Assembly: GCF_003265705.1 (NCBI RefSeq)
Contig: NW_020313005.1
Location: 17,552,109 to 17,616,108 of the forward strand
Reading direction: 5' to 3'
DNA from: Callorhinus ursinus
Lineage: Eukaryota; Chordata; Mammalia; Carnivora; Otariidae
DNA: 64,000 nucleotides
The notes under the pieces were generated by a model. The model saw only the letters and a program-made list of their open reading frames with translations, was not told where the DNA came from and searched no databases. Both the position numbers and the translations under genes were made by a program. This document shows, piece after piece, positions 1 through 11,346 of this stretch (positions within the stretch are counted from its first letter, which is position 1; the number at the start of each line of letters is the position of its first letter).

Positions 1-376
1 GTGTTTTCTTCTGTTGCTCAGGGCTCGCTGATAGGATTCTTGCTACGAAAACTGCTCAGTGGGTTGGACTGTCTTCCTATTGGTTCAGACTCATGCTCTC
101 TACTTTTGACCTTTACACAGATCTCTAGGCTTTGAGAAGTTAATGGTGTTTCTTTTCTTTTCCCCCACCTGGTCCTTCTGGGGAAGTGTGGGCAAGGTGT
201 GGGCAAGAGGGAGGAGAGCTACCCCTGGAGCTCCATCAGCTCCAGTGACCTCCTCAGCTTTTGCAAGCATCTTCTAAGCAACTTCACAGATAGGTAATGC
301 GAGGTGGGGGAGGGGAGAGGGGGACTCTGGGAGAAAGGAAAGGGGAGAAAAACCATAAAGCAAGGGGGATACTGAC
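1..376 (-). other. NTM: NTM intron, partial, left of the micro-exon
   Basis: Intron sequence following the micro-exon in the direction of transcription. I looked for the terminal exon (GPI-signal, hydrophobic Leu-rich C-terminus) and for a further cassette exon on the minus strand and saw neither, so they should lie beyond the window edge. A G-rich stretch at about 303-350 is the only compositional feature. Confidence 0.6.
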
Positions 377-412
377 CTTGCAACAAAGTTGAGCTTGTAG
401 GCTCATTTAGTT
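377..412 (-). CDS. NTM: NTM alternative cassette micro-exon (linker insert after Ig3)
   Basis: A 36-nt exon on the minus strand between acceptor CACCCGATTTAG, with a long T/C-rich tract upstream, and donor GTCAGT. Spliced after the G of the preceding exon it reads E-LNEPTSSTLLQ and ends with one G, so both flanking introns are phase 1 and inclusion adds twelve residues without shifting frame. I recall the peptide ELNEPTSSTLLQ from longer neurotrimin isoforms, where it lies between Ig3 and the GPI-attachment region. It would lengthen a Ser/Thr-rich stalk. Whether it is spliced into the main protein or into a further alternative exon cannot be seen, because the next exon lies left of the window. 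It is too short for ORF-based gene finding. Support is the peptide match, the phase and the splice sites. Confidence 0.85.
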
Positions 413-3378
413 CTAAATCGGGTGAGGGACATACAGGAGAGAAAAATGAAAACAAACACATATATTATATACAGCCGCTATATATTTGTCATATATAGTT
501 TGTATACTGCCTTTCACATACATTTCTGGGGGAATGGATAAATAAAGGAAGACACAAAAACCAAAGGTGGTAGGACAAGATGCAGCATGAGAAACACTAA
601 TGTGCCTTATGCTTCCATCCCTGGGTGTGGTGGTTGGAAAGTGAGGGAACTGGCCACTCATACATTTCCCAAAGCTGTGCTGAGCTGGGTGGCTGACGTG
701 GTAACAAAGGACCAAAGGACCAAAGTCCCTGTCCAGATGAGGTTTCTGTCCCACATCTTACCCCCATTGTCTCACTTTGGGAGACCAAGTTCAGGCATTT
801 CTGGTCCCATAGCACCACAGCGGAAACAAGATGGCGCCAAGAACCACCATGATTTGGCGTTCTGGGGACCCTGCAATCCCTGCAGTCTTAAGGAGCAGAT
901 GCTCAGGACACTACTGGTTCATGATAGGAAGGATGACCCTGCTGTATTTGGATACTGGCCATGATGGAGCCTCCACGCACAGCACTCCTCACTTTCCAAC
1001 GTTCAGGTCACATGATGAGAGCACGCAGTTTGTGTGAAAGGTGGCAGCAAAATGGTGATAACGTAGCTGGCTTTCTGTGATGCTATAGGAGAATGGACTG
1101 CATCACAAAGTTCACGGATTTGCATAACACAAATGCTGCTTTCCCATCACCGCAGTCTGCTTGCTGGGTCTGGGCTGAGGGTCTGCTGATAATGGGAGAT
1201 GACATGGAAAACTCCAGTATAAGTTTGTATTTGTGATTGATGGTGGGCCTCCATCATGAATTTTGGGACTGCCATGTCTGGACTAAACCTCAGCGAGTGC
1301 CAATGGGGTGGAAACACCCACCTTCCACACTAATGACATTTGACTAGTTCCATGGAACTATGTCAGCCATGGGGCATTTTGGTGATGGGCTCCTCACAAA
1401 TGATCTCTCATTTGAGGCTTGAAAATTGTTTTCTGTTGGATTAATTTTGGAAAATGCTCCATGCTTTTTCTCCCTTTTGGAGACTTCGCATGTGAAGAAA
1501 AGCTTGGAGATCACCACATTAAAGAACATTCCCACGTGTACACCATTCATCTTGGTTGATCCAGTCTTTCTAAACTTATCTGAATTCATACTATCACTTT
1601 TCCATGTTTAGAGAATCCTGGACTCCAGAGAGCTGGCAAGTGGAGGAACGTCCCAGTGACACACAGGGTGAATACAGACAGACCAACGGTGGGGAGGCAG
1701 AGGTTCTAATTGCCACGCAGGGGTCTGCTGAGAAGAGCAGATTTATGGCACATGCTTTACTGCATTCCTTCTCACAAACACCAGCTATTTCACTCTCAAA
1801 GTTTGTGCCTTCTCCCTGTTCTCATCTTCAGATGGCTTAAGGGGAAGAGGCCAGGGAATTACACAGTAGTGATGAAGCCAATTGCAAAACCATGTCATGC
1901 ATCCAAATCAGAAGAACGAGGAGGCCAGAGGAGGAGGAAGACTGTTTATGAGGAAGGAGGGCTACTGTGGGCGGGGGGCAGGCCTGGGGAGGGATGGACG
2001 GTCTCGCTAGGAGAGCCTCAGATTTGCAAGGCCAGGGAAGGGGGGGGGGTCTATTCCTTTATAATCCTGGCCCTTCTGTTTCTGCAGAGAGACACTTGCC
2101 AGAGAGCCAAAAAGGCCTGACAAATGTGAGGGGCAATTATGACTATCCCTGTGTGAGAGATGTCAGACAGATCAATCACTCTAATCACAGCTCTGCCCAT
2201 TCTGAGCTACCATCTCTGGGATCAAGGGCAGCCTTCCCCGTCCCAGCCTCCTTGGATAAAGCTGGGCTTTGTTTTATGTGCTGGATAGAAGGGGGGCTGA
2301 ATGTGATTTGGAAGCCGAGATGGGACAATGGAGCTGCACAGGCGGGTTATTCAGGGCAGGTCGGATACAATGTGCTGTGGAGGGATGCGGTAGGGGCTGC
2401 GGGCGAGAGTGAGGTAGTTGAAGCTAATGGGATTTTTCCGGGAGTTCTCAGAGTAAAAGGAATTTATGTTCTTGCTAATTATCTATTAACTTCCTCGCTT
2501 TCCCTGGCCATAATATTCAAGGGTGCTTGCTACCATGGGAGACTAGGGGGATGGATTTGAAAAATTCCAAGCTACCTGAGCTTGTGAGGGTATGGAGGAA
2601 TTTTCCCCTCAAAAACAACCAGAAATTCACTCTGTGGTCTGCAGGGTGAATCTGCATCTACCAAGGGATGCAAGTCATCCCTGGATACCTGGAGTCCTGG
2701 CGGATGACACAGAGCTACTATCCAGCTCACATCTGTGGCATTGTTTGAGACATCCAGGGTTTACAAGGGAGCTTGTTTGTTTGCTTTCTTTACCTGCTTC
2801 TGGCACCAATATAGTTGCCAGGTATGTTAGGAAGGCAGAGCAATTTGCTGTGCCCACGTCAGTCCCTCTATAAACTGTTGTTTAATGAATTAATGCATGA
2901 ATGACTATGTGACTTCTGTCAGGATGGTGGCTTGGTTGGACAAATATATCTTAATCCAGTCAGACAACACCCTTTGATACAAATGAAGAGCTGGGGAAAT
3001 CCCCATTTCCTTTGTGAATTCTCCCTCTGAAGCTAATATTCAGGATCCCAAGGCCTATGATTCTACTTTCACAAATAGAATCCAGTTTCTCCTACAACCC
3101 AACAGCCAGGAAAAGGTTCAGAAATGGTAACATTTTACAGGACTCTAGTGAACAAAGTATTGAAATAGTAAATGTTCCTCTCTGAGTGCTTTGCTATTAT
3201 ACCCAATTAGAACCCCCCATCCCTTGTCAGTTGAGGAGCTCTTGAAGAGAAAAAATTAAATGTCACTTCATCATCCCTACCTCCTGTCCTTCTGCCTCAG
3301 GGTTTTGCCCACTACAAAATGAAGCATGGACATTCTTTCTCATTTTTTGCCCTGCTACTGGTACCCATCCATGCACTA

Positions 3379-3424
<46 letters not shown>

Positions 3425-3568
3425 CCTCCTCTCTCTTTTCACTCACCCCTGCCCAGGTTCTCCTGATTCTCTTACACTTGCCACCTCACCCTGGCCATTC
3501 CTTCCGACTCCTTTTCTCCCATAGGACCCTTTCCTGCTTTCACTGCCCAGCTCAGGGCTCAGTCTTAC
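413..3568 (-). other. NTM: NTM intron between Ig3 exon and micro-exon (about 3.2 kb)
   Basis: No exon or clearly recognisable transposon was found here. It has a pure TC tract at 3383-3418 close to the Ig3 exon donor, and a homopurine G run at about 2041-2049. A unique stretch at about 2100-2560 is non-repetitive and has AT-rich blocks, for example CTAATTATCTATTAAC. Open frames here, including one of 197 codons at 1967-2560 on the plus strand, resemble no protein I know and are rich in Gly, Arg and Trp, as translated noncoding DNA often is. Confidence 0.6.
3383..3418. repeat. (TC)n microsatellite
   Basis: Eighteen uninterrupted TC units, lying about 150 bp from the donor of the NTM Ig3 exon. 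On the transcribed (minus) strand this is a GA tract. Confidence 0.95.
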
Positions 3569-3720
3569 CAAATAGCATGATACTGGCATTGGTGTGGCCC
3601 AACTTATTGGAGGCCACACAGGTGTAGTTCCCATAGTCGTGCTCCGAGACATTGAAGAAGATGAGTTTTGAGAGAAAAGGTCTGTTTTCCACTTTGACCC
3701 CCTTCTTTCCTTCAACCAGT
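3569..3720 (-). CDS. NTM: NTM exon: second half of Ig domain 3
   Basis: Coding exon of 152 nt on the minus strand, acceptor TTGGTCTCAG and donor GTAAGA. One base (A) completes Arg from the previous exon. Then come [34 protein letters not shown] and [16 protein letters not shown], ending with a single G. It holds the second Ig3 disulfide cysteine (GNYTC) and three N-glycosylation sequons (NVS, NYT, NAS), as expected for a heavily glycosylated cell-surface protein. The final G can be completed either by the micro-exon at 377-412 (giving Glu) or by the next constitutive exon outside the window (expected Gly), so this is the point where isoforms diverge. Overlapping open frames here in other registers are shadows. 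Confidence 0.95.
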
Positions 3721-6700
3721 CTGAGACCAACAAGAGAGAGACAAAAAAGGAGAAAAAAGGAGATGGTTATATTTTTCTTGTAGGGGGAAGACAGACTCTG
3801 GAATTAATGAATTAATAAGAATTAATTAATTCTTATTGCCCCCTTTCTGACATCATGATGACTACTTTTTTCCCCCACTCAACTAATGCAAGTTCACACA
3901 CACAATGACCAATAATTGTATTTTTCTATTTTTATGCATGTGCCTGGAGACACTCTTGGCAATACACAGATATTCACCAAGTTCCCTGAAGGCAGGTGCC
4001 TTCAACTCATCGAAAGTTCCAGCTGTGTGATATTCAGACAGTAGGGGCTCCATGTGTGGACTTAATTGATGTTGATGATAAAGCTAATGAAAATGATGAT
4101 AATGGCAACTATAAATAATTTAAAAAAAAAACCTTAATCTTCAAAGAGAAGAACTTGAGGGGTTTGAAAGGACAAAGTGTTTTCAACACCTGGGTGATAA
4201 ATGTTCTTTTATGAACTTGCAGATAATACCTTATTTTTGGTGGTGAATAGAACACAAGAATCGGGGATCACTTTTACAGCAGCGTACTCTGAAGGGCTCG
4301 GGAGAGGTGGTCTGCCCAGAGTATTATAATAACTCGGTCTAGAAAGGATTATAGATTCCTAAGAATCTAACCTTAAAGAGCCTGGATGGTCTCGCTGAGC
4401 AATCCATTATGGCGGTCCAATAGGCCACAGGGCTCGCATTGGTGGTAGGGGCCACTAAAGAAAGGCCACAGAAGGTGAGTGGGGAAAATAGATATACCTG
4501 CTAAAGCCATAGATACTACTGCTGGGCAGATGGAGAGGGTAGGGAGAACACTGCTTAGGGATTGGTGGGGTCATATCCTCTATTTCAGGATGCTGTCAGC
4601 AAAAATTCTTACTATCATTGCATGTCTACATAGAAATTATGAGACCAACCCTCTTCCTTTTAAAAACTCTGGAATGTCCTATTTCAGAGAATGGGCTTTA
4701 AGCCAACCTTTTACTTTCCCTGAAATCATTTGTCTTCCTTGACCAGAAGCTGAGCCTATGCTATGGGAAAGATAAATGTTAGGGGGAAAAATCCTTCTGA
4801 ACGGAGGATCTCAGGGAACATGGTTTAGGGCTTGGCTGGGGCAGGATGTGTAGGAAATAAACAATGTCAAGGCACAGGGGACAGGAATTAGGGTCAATGG
4901 CTGGTTTCAGAGTCATCAAACTGAGAAAGACAATATTCAAGGCAGAATAGGAAGTGAAGCCCAGCAAGACAATGATGAGAAAATGCTCCATAAACTATAA
5001 AATGTTATTCAATATACTTAATTTCTGTGGAGTCAGACATCAAGACCTCTCGCCTGTTCCTGGGTCCCAACATGTTTCTGGCACAGAGGACAGCTGCTTT
5101 GTCATCATCAGAAGACGTTGTCCCTGTAGGACTACAGAATGTTTCTTTCTGCCATCCCAACCCTGATCAGAAGAGAAAGTCAGGCTCTGGCTTCAGTTCT
5201 CGCTTAACATCTGTCTCCTGGGAAGTCAGAAGGTTGGGTGGAGGAACTTGCTTGTTTTTCATTATGTAGATTTTCCTCTGGGAGCCTTTCTCTCTCATAA
5301 GCTAGGGGCAGTGAACTGGCCTGAGTCCATGGACTTCATTAAAATGTGAGCATTGTAGGAACAGAATGAGGCATCCAGCTGTGCTTCCAGACGCTGCTGT
5401 TATATTTCCAGCTTGCTATGTAGATATTGATCCTCTAGGGGATGCTGTCCAAAGAAGGCTCTACAAGCCCACCCACCAGGAGGTTTTCAAGAGCTAGTCA
5501 AGTGCGTTGATCCCATTTGCTATTTTGACGCCATTCCTGGGCTGGGGAGGAAGCCTTCACATCAGAACCAAGCTGTGAATTAGATTTCAGCTCTGCAGTG
5601 GGGAGAGGCACTTACCCGAAGCAGGTTCCTGCTTGACAGCTCTGAAATGTCTTTAGCTAAAAACAGGGTGGGGTGGTGAGCAGCGCTTTGCAGCACTTTG
5701 CAGCTTCTGGGACGACATACTTGCCTCTTCTCTGTGTGGTCACACATTTCCCCATCCCATACTGCTCCCAGGCTTCAGGTTTTTAATGAACCTGAGGCTT
5801 TTTGTTGGCTCATACCCCCGTGGATGGGTGGCTCTTAGTAAGTATTGCACCCCAGTTCCTCTCCCTTTGATGACAACACACAGTGGCGTGCAGTTGAGAA
5901 GTGCTAGGACATACATAAAAGAGGCTTCTACTGTAAATTTTGAGAAAACAGCCTGTCCCCATCATATAGATTCCTTTGATTTGCCTCGGAAGTCCGCTTA
6001 TGTCACTGGGAATGGAGCTAGGGTAGAGCTGCTCTTTCTTCCATGGGGAGCCGCCTGGAGGAGGTTGCCTGCCAGCCTCAGGGGCACAGGAAGGAATGGC
6101 AGTGACGAGGACCTCAGAGCCAGAGCTGTTCTTGCCGAGCTGGGTGTCAGGAGGACAGACAACTCCACTCCAGTGGGAGAACACTGGAAATCAATAAATG
6201 AGGAACATATGGAAAACAGACCAGAATCAATTAAAGGGGAGAAAGGAGCCCCCATGAGAAGAGCTTGGACAGTGGAGGAATCAAGGCTGCCTGAGCCAGG
6301 GGATTCTGAAACCATCCTGGGGATTCAACTGGGCTTTCTTCTCCTGGGAAATTAATGCGTACACAGCAGCCCCTCCTACGACACAGAGGGTGCAAAGTGG
6401 GGCTGTCTTTTCATTTTTTCTCACCACTGGCCATTTCTGTCTATGGACGGCTCTACTTTCTTCCACATATTTTAAGATCTCACTTTCCCCTACATTTGTG
6501 CTTGTATTTTTCTCCCATAAAGAATTTAAAAAAAATAGGATGCATCTGATTAGGGGAAGACCCGGATACATGTTTTTTGTTATTGTTTTTTTCGATACCA
6601 GACTTTCACATAGAAGGTCCTTCAGTGGGAAGGCAGAGGGACCAGGGAAGCAGGACTTGAAAGAAAATGCTTATTTATTGGGAAAATGTTACTCCCTTCA

Positions 6701-7927
6701 GCTTGATTCTGAGTTCTGAGAAGAAGAGGGGAAAGCCAGCTCTTTCTTCTCACCTCTTCATGTGTTTGCTTTTCTTCCTTTTGCCTCACGTCTTTCATCT
6801 CTAAAATGGGCCAGGTGAATAGGACACACCTTGCCAAGTTGCTGCCAGGCTTTGTACTTCAAGATGGAAAAGCACTGCTTCTCACTTGGAAAGATCATGA
6901 TAGGACACGATGAAGCTTACGACGGAGTCACGTGATTCCAAGACTGGGAGAGCTTTTGGTGCCTCACCGACCTCATAAAGAAAGGCACCCACGGTGCACT
7001 GGAGATGTTCTAAGTAGTACGGGCAACAGCTGGGTCACTGATGGCCTGGACCTGTTCCGTGTCCCCTTCTCGCAATCCCTCCTGGGCTGTTTTTCTTCCC
7101 AGCTTCTAGGGCCCTGGAGCTCCTTCCTCCTCCACCCCATATGCACCTCAGACGGTGTTGCATCATCCCCTCCCCATTTTTATCAAAGCGTTTTGAACAT
7201 GGACAGCTCTTGCACATTTATTCATTGTTCATCCACTTTAAAATAGCTCTTTGATCACAGTAATTGTCAGGTTGCCTGGCTGTTCTGAGCTGCTGAACCC
7301 TGTGCTAACTCGCCATTTGGTAACTCCTCGCAAATGACAATCTTCCCTGAATCACAACAGAGATCCTGATGATGGCTGCAACAATGAGAGGGAAAGAAAT
7401 AGTCCCCTTTCTTTACTTTTACTTTGAAAGAACAGCCCGGGCACAAAGGGAAGCCTAAATCGGGTCAGGGACTCTTTTATCCACCACCACCGATGGTGTC
7501 CGGAACTGAACTGGAGACCTGCTAACTTGTTGGCCACTCCCAGTGCCCTGTGAACATTCCCAGCTTCTTAATGCAAGCCTGAGAGTGTGTTAAAAATAGC
7601 TTCAGGCAGAACCCATTATTTTCTTGCCCCATTAAAAAAAAAAAATTCACAGGACTTGTGATGCTTCTGGTGGCCCTTCTTTGAGATTTTGCTTTCCCAA
7701 AACAATGTTTTCTTTCAGGCCCGTTGATTGGCGAGGGCTAACTCTACATGGAAATGTTAAAAACAGAGCTGGAAATCATGAATAATCAGAACCCCGCCCC
7801 CCCACCTTGATAGCTAGTTGGAACTAGAAGAAGATTGTTCAGAGATTCATGCATAACCATCTGGAAACAGGAAGCTGGAAAAACTTTCTTCTCCTTGGGG
7901 GCAGGGAGGTAGGGAGGGTGTCTTTAC
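3721..7927 (-). other. NTM: NTM intron inside Ig3 (about 4.2 kb)
   Basis: Phase-2 intron splitting the Ig3 domain. It contains a perfect 24-bp palindrome at 3814-3837, a possible L2 3'-end remnant at about 3950-4060, and otherwise unique sequence. A 189-codon plus-strand frame at 5786-6355 has no recognisable domain and opposing frames are open over the same DNA, so it is not called as a gene. Confidence 0.6.
3814..3837. repeat. Perfect 24-bp AT-rich palindrome
   Basis: The sequence from AATAAGAATTAA to its mirror half TTAATTCTTATT is identical to its own reverse complement over 24 bases. The centre contains overlapping TTAATTAA/TAATTA motifs. It lies about 90 bp upstream (in transcription sense) of the Ig3 second-half exon. 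Confidence 0.9.
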
Positions 7928-8048
7928 CTTTTGTCATCCTTGTACCACTGGAATTCTGCGGAGGGAACAGCTGAGGCCTCACACTGCAATGTTCCCTTCT
8001 GTCCCACGGGGACGCCTGTCCCCTTAGCTTCTGAAATGTACGGCGGGT
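7928..8048 (-). CDS. NTM: NTM exon: first half of Ig domain 3
   Basis: Coding exon of 121 nt on the minus strand, acceptor CTCTCTGCAG and donor GTAAAG. With the T from the preceding exon it begins [19 protein letters not shown], continues [14 protein letters not shown] and ends QWYKDDK plus two bases (AG) of an Arg codon. It carries the first Ig3 disulfide cysteine (LQC) and the core Trp (QWYK) of the fold. Phase is 1 at the 5' end and 2 at the 3' end, and the reading frame continues without error into the exon at 3569-3720. The PPYI motif at the Ig2-Ig3 hinge is typical of the OPCML/NTM branch of IgLONs. No frameshift or premature stop is present. Confidence 0.95.
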
Positions 8049-10003
8049 CTGCAGAGAGAAGCTGTGCTGTAGCATTTTAAAATGTATCGTGAAATGAGAC
8101 GGGCTGCCTCATCTACTGGTTTTGGTGTTTACTCCCTGCTCTACCTCTGCTTGCTCGAGCTGACAAATTGATACACGAGTTGAGCCAGAGAGTGAAACCA
8201 TTCAACATGGTGCTAAGGAAAAGCTTGTCTTCCTAGCATGTATGGTTGCTGTTTCCCTCTGTGCAGAGGTAGAATGACCAAGTATTTGGGCATATTTCCA
8301 GTTTAAACTTTTTAACTTTCATAGGGGAATGCCAGCCCATCAACCTTACACTCCTTTAATCAGCCTTACAGAATTTCTGCACACCGGGTTCTTGCCAGAG
8401 TCTATAACCTCGAACCATTCAATTCCCATCAAAAGCTCAGTTGCAAGAAATAATATTCATGGAGAATTGCCTGAAGCCTAGACAGATCAGTCATTCTTCC
8501 AGGCATCCTAAAATGGATCCCCGAATCCAGCCGGACCAAACTAGACCTATAAACTTGGCCTGCGTTCATTTCAAGTCTTTAACTACCCTTGGCAATTCCA
8601 ACAGTTTGCATTGAAATGCATTATGAAAAACAGCCATAATAAACTTGGCATTCTATTTATTGCAGAAATACCATGCATGATGTTGTTGACTGTATCTCAA
8701 AGTGATCTATTTGTGGAGACACTAAAGAGAAATTTCTCTTGGGTCTCAGTACCAGGAAAAGCAGTGTTTCTCCCAAGCAATGGGTTTGCTTTCATCTTAT
8801 GGACATAAACCTTAAAGCAGATGTTGTCTCCCGCTTTGATTTCACAACTCAAAGCCAAATTCTGCACCTGCATCTCCCCTCCTTGAGGTATATATTTCCT
8901 GTGTTCATTTATCCCTAGCTTTCACTTATTGTCCTCAACAGGTTTTTCTCTTTGTGCACATCCCCTTACTTTTCAGGTTAATTTTTATTAACTGCAAGTC
9001 ATTTCAAATTCTTTTAAAAATATTGGTGGTACACATTTTGGTATTAAAAACCGTAACATTGTTATACCTATTTCCTTGCTTCTTAAAGTGCTGTGTATTA
9101 AGGAGGTTCTAATTGTAACAGAAAGAAAAATATTAATGAGTAATCACCAAGGCACAATAATCTTTCCACACCTCCACCCCCAAGTTTTGAAAGGGAAAGG
9201 TTTCTTGTCTGCTGGTGTAGTTCTTGGGTTCTATCCTGTCGTAAGACTTCCTGAAATGAGCACAGCAGAAAAAAACTTTCAAAACGTCATATAGAACTGA
9301 GTTAATGTATACCATGAAGAATCAAGAGGAGAGAGCGTGAGAGACACGTACAGAAGTGGAGGAGGGTCAATGTCAGAGAGAATTTGGGTGGTTGATAAGA
9401 GAGAATGATGGATCTAGAGGATTGGCTTCCAAACTTTTTGGATTCTGTACCTCTGTTAGTCAAAATCAGATTTTGAGATGGATCGTCTAATATGTGTATG
9501 TTTATTTATATTTAAATTATGAATGTGCACTTTGTGTATCAACATGTAAGCACAAAAGTATGAGCTCACATAAGTATACCATAAATATGTACCATAAATT
9601 TCCATAAATATATCATTAATTTCCTTTACACTCAAGGTATTTTGCTCCCCACTGTGGACATGACTGGGCTAGAGAGGGAGGAGTTTGGAAACATTATGAG
9701 CAAAGTATGGGAAAAATCAGGATTCAAAGATGCATTTCTCTAAATTATGCATTGAAGGCCATTTAATGATCTTCCGGGAATATAAGTCAAGTTTGGGATT
9801 ATATTAAATTACTTTCAGCTGCAATTTTTTTTTTTTAAACTAGAATTTGGAATTGTTTCTCTCGAAAGCAGGGAATGGACAATGATATGGCACTATTTCC
9901 CATGCGGAGTCAGCAGCTGGCTCTGTGATCCGGCTCTTTGCTGTGGCCATGACAGCAGCTAGCCTCACGCACGTGAAGGGCCGGGGTTCCTGAGAGCACT
10001 TAC
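8049..10003 (-). other. NTM: NTM intron between Ig2 and Ig3 exons (about 2.0 kb)
   Basis: Phase-1 intron at the Ig2-Ig3 hinge. A stretch at about 9424-9690 begins with CTTCCAAACTTTTTGGATTC and ends near a roughly inverted AGTTTGGAAA, which resembles the termini of an old hAT (Charlie-type) DNA transposon, though this is weak. The remainder is unique AT-rich DNA. The reading frame of the Ig2 exon stays open into the first 164 bases of this intron and stops at 9840-9842. Confidence 0.6.
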
Positions 10004-10138
10004 AGTTCACGGTGACCTTTACCCTTCGGACCACCGGTGCGGCCACATCATTGGAGGCACTGCACTCATAGTCCCCCGACTGCTCCCGCGTGATGCCCTG
10101 GATTTCCAGGTATTCATCTTCACTCACAAAGCCCACGG
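10004..10138 (-). CDS. NTM: NTM (neurotrimin) exon: second half of Ig domain 2
   Basis: Coding exon of 135 nt read on the minus strand. Its translation contains [19 protein letters not shown], then [17 protein letters not shown], and ends with VKVTVN, which matches the C-terminal half of Ig2 of neurotrimin. The YEC cysteine is the second disulfide cysteine of that Ig fold, with the usual D-x-Y-x-C pattern before it. The exon is bounded by acceptor CTTCTCCTGCAG and donor GTAAGT. It starts with two bases of a split Ala codon and ends with one base (T), which joins AC of the next exon to make Tyr. Neurotrimin is a GPI-anchored IgLON adhesion protein on neurons, acting in homophilic and heterophilic contacts and neurite growth. 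The paralogues OPCML and LSAMP differ at several of these residues, as I recall them, so NTM is favoured. The exon for the first half of Ig2 was not found to the right and is presumed outside the window. Confidence 0.95.
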
Positions 10139-10595
10139 CTGCAGGAGAAGGTGTGGTGAGAAAAAACAAAACAGAACACCAAAGGTATAAACTTAGAAAA
10201 CAAAGTATAAAATGGTTATGTCTGCAGAGAATTGTGCCATTTCCAAGTTTCCACTCTTGGGAATGATGCCCATTCTCCTTCCCCCACTCCCCACCCTTCT
10301 ACTGCTTCCATCATCAACTTTTCCTTTAGTTCCCCAGTGGATCGGCTGAAATGTTTGTGCTCCTACCTAGACTGAACACAGAGTCTGGAGAATTACTGGT
10401 CCTCCATAAGTGATTAATAATTTTGACATTTACACTGCCCGAATCTTACCATGCAGTGGGGCCCTGGGGTCTAAGTTAAGCACCATAGGTGAATATTAAC
10501 TCTTTCTGATTTCAAGGTATCATTGAGGCTGAACCTTAAAGTCTAGAGCTGATCACTGCATCCTGTACCATGGGTCAATTATACCACACTAGCAG

Positions 10596-10597
<2 letters not shown>

Positions 10598-10639
<42 letters not shown>
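10598..10639. repeat. (AC)n microsatellite
   Basis: Twenty-one uninterrupted AC units in the long NTM intron. Confidence 0.95.
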
Positions 10640-11306
10640 GCCACAAAAGGCAGTGGAGACACTGACAAAATAAATTTAAACTCCTGCTTTTAGATTTAGA
10701 CAATCAATAAGATAAGCAAAGATCAGTTTTCTAAACTTTGATCTGCTAGAGCTCTTGTGTAGAGATCCTGAAGATAAACCAACAACAAGGACACCACACT
10801 TTAACCACAAATATGGAAGAAAGTGAAGAGCAAGAAGACATGGTAGCAAACCTTACCCTGTCATGTCGCTGCCCTGAAACGCAGTTTCTCTGTTGAAAAA
10901 TTGTGAATAATAACAACCCTCTACCTACTGGCTTCCTACCTGAGCACTAGCCATGAGCAGTGGCTTATGGAAACCATAAGGTTAAAGCCTAGAAGACTGA
11001 TTTCACCGTTTTCTCCCTTAGTCACCCTGAACTTTAGCCTACTTGTGGAAAGGCAAGGGAGAACAAAAGGAACTGTTTACATCCCAGCATTATTCTGCCT
11101 TCTCTGTTAAGTAAAGATAGCTAGCATAATGACATATTTTATCATGTAAACTGGGATACTTTAAGAGTAAAAGGGGGACTACTGGTAGTTTCTCTGGGAC
11201 AATAAGCGTAAGTTCGAGACTGTCCCTGGCAACTAAGAGACATTTTGCAGGCATGTTGTACATACAGTCCTATAACTTCACAGGGTTGTTTGAGGTAACA
11301 AATGAA

Positions 11307-11309
<3 letters not shown>

Positions 11310-11342
<33 letters not shown>
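11310..11342. repeat. (AT)n microsatellite
   Basis: Pure alternating AT for about 33 bases, preceded by A-rich sequence. A minus-strand frame through it gives an artefactual poly-Tyr-Ile peptide. Confidence 0.95.

Positions 11343-11346
<4 letters not shown>

Noticed and set aside
1967..2560. 197-codon plus-strand open frame
   Set aside because: Composition (many Gly, Arg, Trp) is that of translated noncoding DNA, with no domain or neighbour support.
3443..3733. Minus-strand frame with a Met start across the Ig3 exon
   Set aside because: It is out of register with the neurotrimin frame. The correct frame of the same DNA gives the Ig3 sequence.
5786..6355. 189-codon plus-strand open frame
   Set aside because: No recognisable domain, overlapped by two long minus-strand frames, sits within an NTM intron, and no splice or promoter context was seen.
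7839..8075. Minus-strand frame across the first-half Ig3 exon
   Set aside because: Wrong reading phase. The neurotrimin frame is the real one.
10004..10138. Assignment to OPCML or LSAMP instead of NTM
   Set aside because: The combination [19 protein letters not shown] and, in the following exons, [10 protein letters not shown] and [11 protein letters not shown] fits neurotrimin better than the paralogues as I recall them.
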